Source: Fictibacillus sp. b24 (lineage in GTDB: Bacteria > Bacillota > Bacilli > Bacillales > Fictibacillaceae). From it: 64,000 nt of DNA. The position numbers and the translations under genes were made by a program. The stretch lies in assembly GCF_030348825.1 (NCBI RefSeq), contig NZ_JAUCES010000005.1, positions 1,178,001 to 1,242,000 of the forward strand, written 5' to 3'. Positions 8,820 to 17,729 of this stretch are shown one piece after another (the stretch's first letter is position 1; each line of letters begins with the position of its first letter). A model generated the notes under the pieces. The model saw nothing but the letters and a program-made list of their open reading frames with translations. It made no database searches and was not told the DNA's origin.

Positions 8820-10535
8820 ATGAAACTGGAAGCGCTTCCGATAATTAAAGGTGATTTTAATTTGCAAGATTACGAGGCAGCATACGGAGCATTTGATTGG
8901 AAGGACATTGAGAAAGAATTCTCCTGGCACAAAACAGGGCGAGTGAATATGGCGTATGAAGCCATTGACCGTCATGCAGCATCCCATCGTAAAAACAAAG
9001 TAGCTCTTTACTTTTCCGATCAAAAAAGAGATGAAAAGTATACATTTAAAGACATGAAAGAAATGTCAAACAAAGCGGGTAATATGCTGCGTCAAGTTGG
9101 TGTTGAAAAAGGGGACCGCGTCTTCATTTTTATGCCACGTTCACCGGAACTATATTTTACTTTCCTTGGTGCGATCAAACTTGGAGCAATCGTAGGACCA
9201 CTGTTTGAAGCGTTTATGGAAGGTGCGGTACGCGATAGACTTGAAGACAGTGAGGCTAAAGTGCTTATAACTACCCCTTCACTTCTAGAGCGTGTGCCTG
9301 TTGATGAGCTGCCAAAATTGAAGAATGTAATTTTGGTAGATGAGGATGCAAAAGAAGAAGGACCATATGTAAATTATTATGATCGTATGAAAAAAGCGTC
9401 AAAGGACCTTGATATTGAATGGGTGGATCGTGAAGATGGGTTAATTCTTCACTACACATCAGGTTCCACTGGAAAACCAAAAGGGGTGCTGCATGTTCAT
9501 AACGCGATGCTTCAGCACTATCAAACTTCTAAGTGGGTACTCGATTTAAAAGAAGACGATGTGTATTGGTGTACAGCAGATCCAGGCTGGGTAACAGGAA
9601 CATCTTATGGAATATTCGGTCCATGGTTAAACGGAGCATCAAGTGTTATCCGTGGCGGCCGTTTTTCTCCAGAAGATTGGTATGGAACGATTGAAAATTA
9701 TGGTGTTACCGTCTGGTATAGCGCACCAACTGCTTTCCGTATGCTTATGGGTGCGGGAGATGAAGTGGTTAAGAAGTTTAATATGTCGTCGCTGCGTCAT
9801 ATTTTAAGTGTAGGTGAGCCTCTTAACCCTGAAGTTGTAAGATGGGGTATGAAGGTGTTCAATCTCCGTATCCATGACAACTGGTGGATGACAGAAACAG
9901 GCGGACAGCTGATCAGCAACTATCCTGCGATGGAAATCAAACCAGGATCGATGGGTAAACCGTTCCCTGGTGTTGAAGCGGCAATCATTGATGATCAGGA
10001 CAACATCTTACCACCTTATCGAATGGGTAACTTAGCCATTAAAAAAGGGTGGCCATCTATGATGCGTGCCATCTGGAATAATCCTGAAAAATATGATTCC
10101 TACTTTACTCCTGGAGGCTGGTATGTTTCTGGAGATTCTGCTTATATGGATGAAGATGGCTACTTCTGGTTCCAAGGAAGAATTGATGATGTAATCATGA
10201 CCTCTGGTGAACGAGTTGGACCATTTGAGGTGGAGAGCAAGCTAGTTGAACATCCGGCTGTAGCAGAAGCTGGTGTTATCGGTAAGCCAGACCCTGTTCG
10301 CGGCGAAATTATCAAGGCGTTTATTGCGCTTCGTTCTGGTTATGAAGCAAGTGATGAACTAATTGAAGAAATACGCAGTTTCGTAAAATCAGGTCTAGCA
10401 GCACATGCAGCTCCGCGTGAAATTGAATTCCGTGATAAGCTTCCAAAAACTAGAAGCGGTAAGATCATGCGTCGCGTTCTAAAAGCGTGGGAACTGGATC
10501 TTCCAACAGGTGATCTGTCTACGATGGAAGACTAA
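8820..10535 (+). CDS. acsA: Acetyl-coenzyme A synthetase
   Basis: Activates acetate to acetyl-CoA through acetyl-AMP, for growth on acetate and overflow products. Adenylate-forming enzyme motifs: YTSGSTGKPKGV (phosphate loop), DNWWMTETGG, the hinge region YVSGDSAYMDEDGY, and PKTRSGKIMRR with the catalytic lysine at residue 548, the AcuA acetylation and AcuC deacetylation target. The start is ATG 8820 after GGGAG (571 residues); longer readings from 8730 lack support. A cre palindrome sits in codons 3-7. It ends at a terminator shared with the convergent penicillin-binding protein gene. B. subtilis AcsA is of similar length. Confidence 0.96.
   Translation: MKLEALPIIKGDFNLQDYEAAYGAFDWKDIEKEFSWHKTGRVNMAYEAIDRHAASHRKNKVALYFSDQKRDEKYTFKDMKEMSNKAGNMLRQVGVEKGDRVFIFMPRSPELYFTFLGAIKLGAIVGPLFEAFMEGAVRDRLEDSEAKVLITTPSLLERVPVDELPKLKNVILVDEDAKEEGPYVNYYDRMKKASKDLDIEWVDREDGLILHYTSGSTGKPKGVLHVHNAMLQHYQTSKWVLDLKEDDVYWCTADPGWVTGTSYGIFGPWLNGASSVIRGGRFSPEDWYGTIENYGVTVWYSAPTAFRMLMGAGDEVVKKFNMSSLRHILSVGEPLNPEVVRWGMKVFNLRIHDNWWMTETGGQLISNYPAMEIKPGSMGKPFPGVEAAIIDDQDNILPPYRMGNLAIKKGWPSMMRAIWNNPEKYDSYFTPGGWYVSGDSAYMDEDGYFWFQGRIDDVIMTSGERVGPFEVESKLVEHPAVAEAGVIGKPDPVRGEIIKAFIALRSGYEASDELIEEIRSFVKSGLAAHAAPREIEFRDKLPKTRSGKIMRRVLKAWELDLPTGDLSTMED
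8827..8840 (+). promoter_or_regulatory. cre site inside the 5' end of acsA
   Basis: TGGAAGCGCTTCCG, whose centre GGAAGCGCTTCC is a perfect 12-bp palindrome around the CG core. It encodes Leu-Glu-Ala-Leu-Pro at the start of AcsA; from memory the B. subtilis acsA cre lies at the same codons. With a -10 TATACT at 8779-8784 the site would be centred about +43, a road-block position. Confidence 0.7.
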
Positions 10536-10550
10536 AATCATACAAAAGAA

Positions 10551-10581
10551 AAAAACCTCGAAATCAATTCGAGGTTTTTTT
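10551..10581. terminator. Bidirectional terminator, acsA / penicillin-binding protein gene
   Basis: Stem CCTCGAA / TTCGAGG flanked by A and T runs. On the minus strand one arm is formed by the last codons of the penicillin-binding protein gene, whose TGA lies in the loop. Confidence 0.85.
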
Positions 10582-13416
10582 GTCTTTCTTTTTATCCTGT
10601 GTAGTTGCTGGAGGCGGATCGCCATTACCAGGCTCTGCTGGTGGCGGTGGCGGATCTTGTGGTTCTCCCGGCTTATCTCCACCTGTTGGCGGTGGAGGAG
10701 TTGCTGGTTCCGCTGGTTTCTTTTCACCAACCTGAACTTTCGTTTGGGCCGGAGATTCTTTACCAGCAATATCAACGGCTGTTACGTAAACGACACCGTT
10801 TGGTACTTTTGCAGACGTTTTATCAGCCGTAACAGAACCGATCTTTTTAAACGAACTGCCGTCAGCAGAGTGATAGATTCGATAACCAATTACATCACTC
10901 TCTCCATGAGGAGACCATGATAGGACACCATCAGATATTTTTGTTCCAGCGACAGGAGATGGAACTTTACCATTCTCTTTTAATTCTTTCTCTGGAACGA
11001 TGTTATCTAAAAGATTCGTTGTTTTTGTTAATTTATTCAATGCTTCTAAGCCCAGTTCTTTTAAGAACTCTTCTTTGATCAAAACACCATCTTTTGTGAA
11101 CTCTTGTGGTGTAGAAGGAAGTGCTTTATATTTCGCATCTCCAACAAGAACGTAACGTCCTTTTGTTAGTGTGTCGTCCACTTCTTTTGGTGTGAATTTC
11201 GCATTAAACAAATCAGTCGTAACTAAACCAGCACTTCGGCAAAGATCAGAAGGCAGTTTACCAGAGATACCGCAGATTTCACGGCGTACAATTCCTGAAG
11301 GCATCGCAAATCTTTGCTCAGGATCCATTAGCTGCGGTGAATGTTTGTAGGCTGCGTTAGCGAGCAGTGCCCATATACGCTGATTTCGTTTTCCTGTTCC
11401 GCCATCACCTTTAACGAGTGAGTCAGGTGTATCATAACCAAGCCATACCCCTAAGGATACGTTCGGATTTGAACCGACGAACCAAGAATCATAATCATCA
11501 TTTGTCGTACCTGATTTTCCTGCCCAATCTGAATTGAAAGCAAGATAACGATTTATGTGGTTTCCTGTCCCACCGTTTACAACATCACGCATCATATCAA
11601 CCAGTAAATAGGATGTTTGCGGAGAATAAACTTGGACAGGCTCTGATTTATGTTGATAGATTAAATCACCATCATTGGACTCTATCTTTTCAATCATGTA
11701 CGCATCTAAGAAGTTACCTCCATTTGCAAAAGTTGCAAAGGCATTCGTGTTTTCTTCAACGGTAACACCGTTCGTCATTCCTCCGATAGCGAGTACAGCT
11801 GCTCCTCTATCTCTTGGGCTTAAAGAGGTTACTCCCATTTTTGCTAGACGATTTAAAGCTTCATCTGTATTCACGCGGAGATAACTTCTAACCGCTGGTG
11901 TGTTTCTCGACCATTTTAAGGAATGTCTTACCGAAACAAGACCATCGTATTTACCATCCCAGTTGCCGATTGAATGGGAACCAGATTGAAAAGGTGTATC
12001 AGGTACAATCGATCCTGGCTGAACTTTACCCGTTTCAAGTGCAAGAGAGTAGGCGAGTAATGGCTTCATAGTAGAACCGTTCTGTCTTTTCATGACTGTG
12101 GCATGGTTCGTTTGTTCCCGATTAAAATCTCGTCCGGCTACGAAACTAATAATTTTCCCTGTTTTATTATCAATGAGGGAAGCACCGACTTCCTCGGGCT
12201 CAGGTTTTTCTAATTTTTTTCCTCGAATATATTCATTTGCAGGTCCAAACAGATTACCGTTAGCGATAACTGCCTGCATCTCATCATATATTTTTTGGTT
12301 GATGGTAGTATGAATCTTAATGCCTTTTTGTCTCACTTGAACTCGGGCATTATCCTCATATTCCTTTAGTTCTTCAGGTGTTAAGTCCTCGAATTTTTTA
12401 CCATCTTTTTCGGCTTGAATTTTTGTTAATATTTCAATGGTACGCTGCTGAACTTCAACAGTTAAAGCTGGATATTTTTCAAAAGAAGATTGCTGCTTCT
12501 TCGTTAGGTTCTTTTGAATATCATAGTTCATTGCTTCATCATATTCAGCTTGTGTGATAGATCCCGCTGATAACATACGGCTGAGTACGGTTTTCATACG
12601 TTTAATACCAGCCGACATGTCCTCTTTCTGTTCACCGCCCTTACTGAACGGTGTGTAAACGAAAGGATTCTTTGGCAGACCTGCAAGATATGCAGATTGT
12701 GCGAGATTCAATTTTGAAGCAGGCACTCCAAATATTCCTTCTGATGCTGCTTGTATTCCAGCGACGTTTCTGCCTGATGAATTACGTCCATAAGGGACGA
12801 TGTTTAAGTAAGCTTCGAGAATATCATCTTTTTTCAAAACTTTCTCAAGACGCATCGCTAGAAGAATTTCTTTTGCCTTTCGATCAAAAGATACTTCATT
12901 TGTTAATATTTGATTCTTTATGAGCTGCTGTGTTAACGTACTGCCGCCAGTAACGATTGGGGCGCCAGAAAATTCTTCATACATAGCTCGAAAAATGGCT
13001 TTTGGCACGACGCCATCATGCTCATAAAAATATTGATCTTCTGTAGAAATTACAGCTTTAATGACGTAAGGAGAAACGTCTTTTAATTTTACTTCCTGTC
13101 TGTCTAAATCTGATTGAAGTTTGCCCATGTATTGATTGTTATCAAAATATACCGTGCTCGTTTCTTCATAGTTGTAAATGTCTTCTTTCATAGAAGAGTA
13201 GGCGCGGACAGGTTCGTCTTTTACAAGTGAAGCGAAGAAGCCTGCTCCAACTCCTGCTGCAAAAACACCACCAAGAATGAATAGTACAGTGAAAATCAAA
13301 AACATGTTCCATGTGACGTTATATGTAATTCGTGCTGTTCGAATAATTCTTTTTTCTTTCAAAAAGTGGACAAATTTCTCCCATTTTTGCTTAAGTCCAT
13401 CAAAATGAGACATCAT
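10564..13416 (-). CDS. Class A penicillin-binding protein (PBP1A family) with FN3 domain
   Basis: Bifunctional peptidoglycan synthase of 950 residues. Order: short cytoplasmic tail, one membrane anchor (about residues 35-62), GT51 glycosyltransferase (EDQYFYEHDG, GGSTLTQQL, EAYLNIVPYG), transpeptidase with SxxK in GSTMKP, SRN in KWSRNTP and KSGT in WAGKSGTTND, then a fibronectin type III module (about 800-880) and a Pro/Gly/Lys-rich C-terminal tail ending KKDKKTSN. GGGGGAGGG precedes the ATG. It is a single-gene unit facing acsA; its stop codon lies inside the shared terminator. It resembles Bacillus PbpA/PonA- and PbpF/PbpG-type enzymes; I do not assign one name. Confidence 0.92.
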   Translation of the reverse strand: MMSHFDGLKQKWEKFVHFLKEKRIIRTARITYNVTWNMFLIFTVLFILGGVFAAGVGAGFFASLVKDEPVRAYSSMKEDIYNYEETSTVYFDNNQYMGKLQSDLDRQEVKLKDVSPYVIKAVISTEDQYFYEHDGVVPKAIFRAMYEEFSGAPIVTGGSTLTQQLIKNQILTNEVSFDRKAKEILLAMRLEKVLKKDDILEAYLNIVPYGRNSSGRNVAGIQAASEGIFGVPASKLNLAQSAYLAGLPKNPFVYTPFSKGGEQKEDMSAGIKRMKTVLSRMLSAGSITQAEYDEAMNYDIQKNLTKKQQSSFEKYPALTVEVQQRTIEILTKIQAEKDGKKFEDLTPEELKEYEDNARVQVRQKGIKIHTTINQKIYDEMQAVIANGNLFGPANEYIRGKKLEKPEPEEVGASLIDNKTGKIISFVAGRDFNREQTNHATVMKRQNGSTMKPLLAYSLALETGKVQPGSIVPDTPFQSGSHSIGNWDGKYDGLVSVRHSLKWSRNTPAVRSYLRVNTDEALNRLAKMGVTSLSPRDRGAAVLAIGGMTNGVTVEENTNAFATFANGGNFLDAYMIEKIESNDGDLIYQHKSEPVQVYSPQTSYLLVDMMRDVVNGGTGNHINRYLAFNSDWAGKSGTTNDDYDSWFVGSNPNVSLGVWLGYDTPDSLVKGDGGTGKRNQRIWALLANAAYKHSPQLMDPEQRFAMPSGIVRREICGISGKLPSDLCRSAGLVTTDLFNAKFTPKEVDDTLTKGRYVLVGDAKYKALPSTPQEFTKDGVLIKEEFLKELGLEALNKLTKTTNLLDNIVPEKELKENGKVPSPVAGTKISDGVLSWSPHGESDVIGYRIYHSADGSSFKKIGSVTADKTSAKVPNGVVYVTAVDIAGKESPAQTKVQVGEKKPAEPATPPPPTGGDKPGEPQDPPPPPAEPGNGDPPPATTQDKKKDKKTSN

Positions 13417-13491
13417 TTGGTAATCCCTCCCCCTTGTGTATTATAACATAAGGTCGAATTATGATAGAATACACTTTTTGAATTGAGAAGA

Positions 13492-13521
13492 TTGACATGA
13501 AATTCATCTCTATGGTAAAAA
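13492..13521 (+). promoter_or_regulatory. Candidate promoter of the tyrS leader
   Basis: TTGACA, spacer of 18, TAAAAA; start predicted near 13528, just before T-box stem I. The -10 is poor, so this is tentative. Confidence 0.4.
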
Positions 13522-13527
13522 TAAATG

Positions 13528-13780
13528 AAGATTAATATGGCGAAAGCGAAGATAGGAATCAGTAGCAGGTGTCTCCCTGTTTCAGAAAGCTGGTGGTTGA
13601 TGCGAACCAGTGCAAAGGCATGCTGTGAATTACCTCCTGGAGCTGTCTCTGTGAACATAAGTAGCAGAGAACGGATAAAACCGTTACGGAATGAAGTGAA
13701 AAGCTATTATTAGCTTTTAATTAGGGTGGTACCGCGAGATTGTCATCACGTCCCTTTCCAACTGGAAAGGGACTTTTTTT
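13528..13780 (+). promoter_or_regulatory. T-box leader (tyrosine) of tyrS
   Basis: tRNA-sensing riboswitch. Visible parts: stem I with the AGTA-type loop (CAGTAGCAGG near 13560), a probable specifier loop GAATTACCTC with the tyrosine codon TAC at 13631-13633, the T-box AGGGTGGTACCGCG at 13723-13736 whose GGT-type bulge pairs with the tRNA acceptor end, and the terminator GTCCCTTTCC / GGAAAGGGAC with seven T (13750-13780). Uncharged tRNA-Tyr would favour the antiterminator. The specifier agrees with the downstream tyrosyl-tRNA synthetase. Confidence 0.92.
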
Positions 13781-13845
13781 ATTGATATTAAAGGTTGCTT
13801 ACAAATGATTGTTGCTTTTTTACTTTTTTTATTCTTCAACGAAAA

Positions 13846-13973
13846 GTTGATTGAAGTGGAAGATGCGAGACTCCTACGGGACGAGCGGTCAGGTGGAGAC
13901 TCCTAATGGCGCAAAGCGGCAGGAGGCTCACCGTTCGCCCCGTGGAAAGCGAGCATCTGAAACGGAAATCAAT
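13846..13973 (-). repeat. Dispersed palindromic repeat, copy 3 (apical type B)
   Basis: A 128-bp core inserted between the T-box terminator and the tyrS ribosome site, antisense to tyrS. The apical part is type B (CTCCTAATGGCGCAAAGCGG) with a small GC stem. Outer ends: GATTGTTGCTTTT at about 13807 and AGAGCAACGTTGTACAGC at about 13981. Any tyrS read-through transcript must include it. Confidence 0.88.
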
Positions 13974-14034
13974 ACTTTCAAGAGCAACGTTGTACAGCAA
14001 TACAGTCTTATTAAAAAAAGAAAGGAAAAAACAA

Positions 14035-15294
14035 ATGAACATTCTACAGGATTTAGAATTTAGAGGTCTGCTAAATCAGGTCACAGACCAAGAAGGGCTT
14101 CAAAAAGAACTTGAAAGCGGGATCGTAAAGCTATACTGCGGCTTTGACCCTACAGCAGACAGTCTCCATATTGGAAACTTATTGCCGATTCTTACTTTAA
14201 GAAGATTTCAGGAAGCTGGCCATCAGCCTTTTGCTCTTGTTGGCGGAGGTACAGGATTGATTGGAGATCCAAGCGGAAGACAAACAGAGAGAACGTTGAA
14301 CGAAGCTGAGATTGTTGTTCAATGGACAGAAAAAATTAAAAATCAGCTTTCAAGACTTCTTGATTTTGAAAGAGAAGCTAATCCTGCAAAAACAGTGAAT
14401 AACTATGAGTGGTTAAGCCAGCTTACAATGATAGAATTTTTGCGTGATGTAGGTAAAAACTTTTCGATTAATTACATGCTTGCGAAAGACTCTGTTGATT
14501 CGCGTTTAGAAGCAGGTATTTCTTTCACTGAGTTCTCTTATATGATTTTACAGTCATATGATTTTCTTAACCTTTTCCAAAAAGAAAACGTTAAGCTTCA
14601 AATCGGTGGAAGTGACCAGTGGGGTAATATAACGGCTGGTATGGAATTAATCAGACGTTCTGGTGAAGAAGAAAAAGCTTTTGGTTTAACCATCCCGTTA
14701 ATCACAAAAGCAGATGGTACAAAGTTTGGGAAAACAGCTTCAGGCACGATTTGGTTAGATGCAGAAAAAACGACTCCATATGAGTTTTACCAGTTCTGGG
14801 TAAACGCTGCAGATGCGGATGTAATCAATTGGCTTAAATACTTCACTTTCTTATCAAAAGAAGAAATTGAAGTTCTTGAAGCATCCCTAGCTGAAGCACC
14901 AGAAAAACGTGAAGCTCAAAAAGCTTTAGGAAGGGAAGTAACAACACTTGTTCACGGTGAAGAAGCCTACAAGCAAGCTGTAAAGATTACTGAAGCACTT
15001 TTCAGTGGGAATCTTTCTGAACTGACTGCTGCTGAAATTGAACAAGGCTTTAAGGATGTTCCTTCTTTCACGGTAGAAAACAATGAAGAATTGAACATTG
15101 TAGATCTGCTTGTTGAGGCGAAAATTTCTCCTTCTAAACGCCAAGCTAGAGAAGATGTAACAAACGGAGCTGTATCTATTAACGGTGAAAAGGTTCAAGA
15201 TACTGCTTATATGGTTGGAGAGAAAGACCGTATTGAGAATAAATTTGTTATTGTACGACGCGGAAAGAAGAAGTACACGCTGATCAGATACTAA
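14035..15294 (+). CDS. tyrS: Tyrosyl-tRNA synthetase
   Basis: Charges tRNA-Tyr. Class I synthetase with the HIGH-type signature HIGN in DSLHIGNLLP, tyrosine pocket and tRNA regions typical of bacterial TyrRS, the KMSKS-type loop KFGKT, and a C-terminal S4-like RNA-binding domain (SKRQAREDVTNGAVSINGEKV). Start ATG 14035 after AAAGGAAA gives 419 residues, the usual length; the longer open frame upstream is the palindromic repeat. Regulated by the T-box leader 255 bases upstream of the ATG. A weak hairpin follows the stop and an aldo-keto reductase gene comes next. Confidence 0.97.
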   Translation: MNILQDLEFRGLLNQVTDQEGLQKELESGIVKLYCGFDPTADSLHIGNLLPILTLRRFQEAGHQPFALVGGGTGLIGDPSGRQTERTLNEAEIVVQWTEKIKNQLSRLLDFEREANPAKTVNNYEWLSQLTMIEFLRDVGKNFSINYMLAKDSVDSRLEAGISFTEFSYMILQSYDFLNLFQKENVKLQIGGSDQWGNITAGMELIRRSGEEEKAFGLTIPLITKADGTKFGKTASGTIWLDAEKTTPYEFYQFWVNAADADVINWLKYFTFLSKEEIEVLEASLAEAPEKREAQKALGREVTTLVHGEEAYKQAVKITEALFSGNLSELTAAEIEQGFKDVPSFTVENNEELNIVDLLVEAKISPSKRQAREDVTNGAVSINGEKVQDTAYMVGEKDRIENKFVIVRRGKKKYTLIRY

Positions 15295-15306
15295 ATGAAA
15301 ACGATA

Positions 15307-15335
15307 GGAACCCTATCAAAAGTGGGGTTCCTCTC
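15307..15335 (+). terminator. Weak terminator-like hairpin after tyrS
   Basis: GGAACCC / GGGTTCC with an 11-base loop, followed by CTCTCTAATTTT rather than a clean T run; partial read-through into the next gene is likely. Confidence 0.5.
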
Positions 15336-15362
15336 TAATTTTAATAAAAGGATGTGTTAGTT

Positions 15363-16265
15363 GTGAAAAAAATTCAATTAGCTGAAGACCTTCAATTCTC
15401 ACAGATCGTTCATGGGCATTGGCGATTAGCAGAATGGAACCTCTCACCTGAAGAGCTTCTTTCTTTAATGGAAAGATGTATTGAAGCAGGTATAACAACG
15501 TTTGACCACGCTGATATTTATGGAAACTATATGTGTGAGGAGCTTTTTGGACAAGCATTGGCTCTTAAACCCTCCTTACGTAAAGACATTCAAATCGTGA
15601 CAAAGTGCGGTATCAAACTAATTTCTGAAAATCGTCCTAACCATACAATTAAATCCTACGATACGAGCAAAGAGCATATAATCGCGTCTGCAGAAAATTC
15701 TTTACAAAAAATGAACACGGATTATGTAGATGTGCTATTGATCCACCGTCCAGATCCATTTATGGACCCAGCTGAAACAGCAGATGCTTTTCACAGACTA
15801 AGAAAAGAAGGAAAGGTTAGACACTTTGGTGTTTCTAACTTTACTCCTGCTCAAATGGAAATGCTGCAGCGTGAATTTGATGGTCAGCTTGTAACGAACC
15901 AAATTGAGTTGTCCGTTCTTCACGAGAATCCTTTCTTTGACGGTACGATCAATCATCTTCAAAAAGAAAAAGTTCGACCTATGGCTTGGTCTCCACTGGC
16001 TGGTGGAAGATTATTTAAAGGGGAAGACGAAAAAGGTCTGCGAGTGAAAAAGGCTCTTGAAAAAGTTGCAGGTGAAACAGAAGCATCTTCCATTGATGAA
16101 GTAGCGTATGCGTGGCTGTTAAACCACCCTGCACAAATCATGCCGATTGTTGGAAGCGGAAAAATGGAGCGTATCCAATCTGCAGTAAATGCAGCAAACA
16201 TTCCTTTAACACGTGAGCAATGGTTCTACATCCTTCAAGAAAGTATGGGTAAAGAAGTAGATTGA
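15363..16265 (+). CDS. Aldo/keto reductase (YdhF-like)
   Basis: NADPH-dependent oxidoreductase of the aldo-keto reductase TIM-barrel superfamily, 300 residues. The tetrad region is seen as DHADIYGNY (Asp and catalytic Tyr), KCGIKL (Lys) and LLIHRPDPF (His); the NADP-binding end has WSPLAGGRLF and IVGSGKMERIQ. The opening HGHWRLAEWNLS resembles the E. coli YdhF subgroup, whose physiological substrate I do not know. The start is a GTG at 15363 after AAAGGATG; an upstream GTG at 15354 is less well placed. Downstream are a palindromic repeat in sense orientation and then a terminator. Confidence 0.85.
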   Translation: MKKIQLAEDLQFSQIVHGHWRLAEWNLSPEELLSLMERCIEAGITTFDHADIYGNYMCEELFGQALALKPSLRKDIQIVTKCGIKLISENRPNHTIKSYDTSKEHIIASAENSLQKMNTDYVDVLLIHRPDPFMDPAETADAFHRLRKEGKVRHFGVSNFTPAQMEMLQREFDGQLVTNQIELSVLHENPFFDGTINHLQKEKVRPMAWSPLAGGRLFKGEDEKGLRVKKALEKVAGETEASSIDEVAYAWLLNHPAQIMPIVGSGKMERIQSAVNAANIPLTREQWFYILQESMGKEVD

Positions 16266-16304
16266 TTTTATTTATGGCTTGCAAACTTTGGAGCTTTTGG
16301 GTGC

Positions 16305-16433
16305 GATTGATTTCCGTTTCAGATGCTCGCTTTCCGCGGGGCAGGCGGTGAGCCACATTCGAACGTTTCACTTTCAAGTGTCTCACCTGCCCGCCTGTCC
16401 CTCACGAGTCTCGCATCTTACACTACAATCAAC
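16305..16433 (+). repeat. Dispersed palindromic repeat, copy 4 (type A)
   Basis: A 129-bp core between the aldo-keto reductase stop and its terminator, sense orientation. The apical CACTTTCAAGTG keeps a short stem despite base changes relative to other copies. Flanks GGCTTGCAAACTTTGG (from 16276) and GAAAGCAACAAT (to about 16465) are the decayed outer ends. Confidence 0.88.
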
Positions 16434-16471
16434 ATTCATAGAAGACAAAATTTGAAAGCAACAATTTTTTT

Positions 16472-16513
16472 AAAACCTGCACAGAATTTTTTGTATTCAG
16501 TGCAGGTTTTTTT
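16472..16513 (+). terminator. Terminator after the aldo-keto reductase gene
   Basis: AAAACCTGCAC / GTGCAGGTTTT with seven T. The remaining 230 bases before the next gene show no clear element. Confidence 0.85.
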
Positions 16514-16747
16514 GTTGTGCAACTAAAATTAATAAACATTGTGTGCTGAGTGTATTGTTAGCTTGTGATTGCACTTTTTGTGAGGAAGCATAACTAGCCC
16601 TCAGTGTACCCCTGCCAGTATAGTGTGGGTCCATTTTAGAAACAAAAAATACATCTAATTTCTTTTAATTGCTGAAACATTTAATTAGCAATTAGTACCT
16701 TAGTAGTATAAAATTAGAAAAAAACATAAGAAATTGGGGCTATGTAT

Positions 16748-17677
16748 ATGTCATTAATCATTGAGAAAAGATCTGAGAAAAGCTCACAAGTCTTAAATGA
16801 AAGTGCTGTTCTTGCAGCCATTGATCGTTCTGTGGCAATGATTGAATTTAATACACAAGGGAAAGTCCTATGGGCAAATGAAAACTTTGCAAAGACAATG
16901 GAATATCACGTGGAAGAAATGCCATTCATGTTACATAAGCAGTTTTGTACAGATGAATTCATCAGAAGCAGAGAATATGAGCTGTTTTGGAGAAGCCTTA
17001 GAGAAGGAAAGACGTTTCAGGAAAAAATTCAGCGTGTTACTAAAACAAAGCGTTTGATCTGGTTAGAAGCAACTTATACTCCTGTTCGTGACGAAAACAA
17101 TCAAGTAGTAGCTGTTGTTAAAATTGCAACGGATATAACAGAAAGAGAAGAAAACACGCTACAAGTTGCTTTACAGTTACAACAAATGTCTTCAGAGCTT
17201 CTTAATAGAGCTGAAGAAGGATTAAAGAAAAGCGATGAAATATCTTCATCAACTAAAAATCTGGTACTGGAATCTAAACAAAATTTATCAATTCTGGAAT
17301 CTCTTAAAAAACAAGCTTCCTCTATTGAAGACATCGTTAAAACAATTAAGGAAATCGCGGCACAGACAAACTTGTTAGCTCTTAATGCTGCGATCGAAGC
17401 TGCGCGTGCTGGTGACCATGGAAGAGGATTTAACGTCGTAGCAGTTGAAGTTAGAAAATTAGCCAACCGTGTTCAAGATTCTATACTAGAGGTGAACTCG
17501 CATATCGCAGGTATCAGTGGAGAGATAAAAAAGATCAGTGATGTGACACATCGCTCTCAAATTGGGATTTCGAGTAACCAGCAACTGATCGAACAAGCAA
17601 TGCAAGAGTTTATGGGAATCGAGACTGCCGCTCGACAGCTTGAATCACAAGCAAGCAGGTTTAAGGATCTTTTATAA
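16748..17677 (+). CDS. Soluble PAS-containing methyl-accepting chemotaxis protein
   Basis: A 309-residue chemoreceptor without a membrane segment. Residues about 15-130 form a PAS domain ([19 protein letters not shown] ... [14 protein letters not shown]); the rest is a short coiled-coil signalling domain whose hairpin tip, [18 protein letters not shown], is the CheA/CheW contact region. It should sense a small ligand, redox state or energy state in the cytoplasm; the cofactor cannot be told from sequence. Of two nearby ATGs, 16748 is correctly spaced from GGGG, 16742 is too close. Single-gene unit ending at a bidirectional terminator facing rpsD. Short soluble receptors such as YfmS in B. subtilis are comparable. 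Confidence 0.9.
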   Translation: MSLIIEKRSEKSSQVLNESAVLAAIDRSVAMIEFNTQGKVLWANENFAKTMEYHVEEMPFMLHKQFCTDEFIRSREYELFWRSLREGKTFQEKIQRVTKTKRLIWLEATYTPVRDENNQVVAVVKIATDITEREENTLQVALQLQQMSSELLNRAEEGLKKSDEISSSTKNLVLESKQNLSILESLKKQASSIEDIVKTIKEIAAQTNLLALNAAIEAARAGDHGRGFNVVAVEVRKLANRVQDSILEVNSHIAGISGEIKKISDVTHRSQIGISSNQQLIEQAMQEFMGIETAARQLESQASRFKDLL

Positions 17678-17684
17678 TTAAAAA

Positions 17685-17721
17685 AAACCCCTAATGCCAT
17701 TAAAGGTATCAGGGGTTTCTT
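17685..17721. terminator. Bidirectional terminator, chemoreceptor / rpsD
   Basis: AAACCCCTAATGCC / GGTATCAGGGGTTT stem with A and T runs on either side. Confidence 0.85.
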
Positions 17722-17729
17722 TACTCTTA

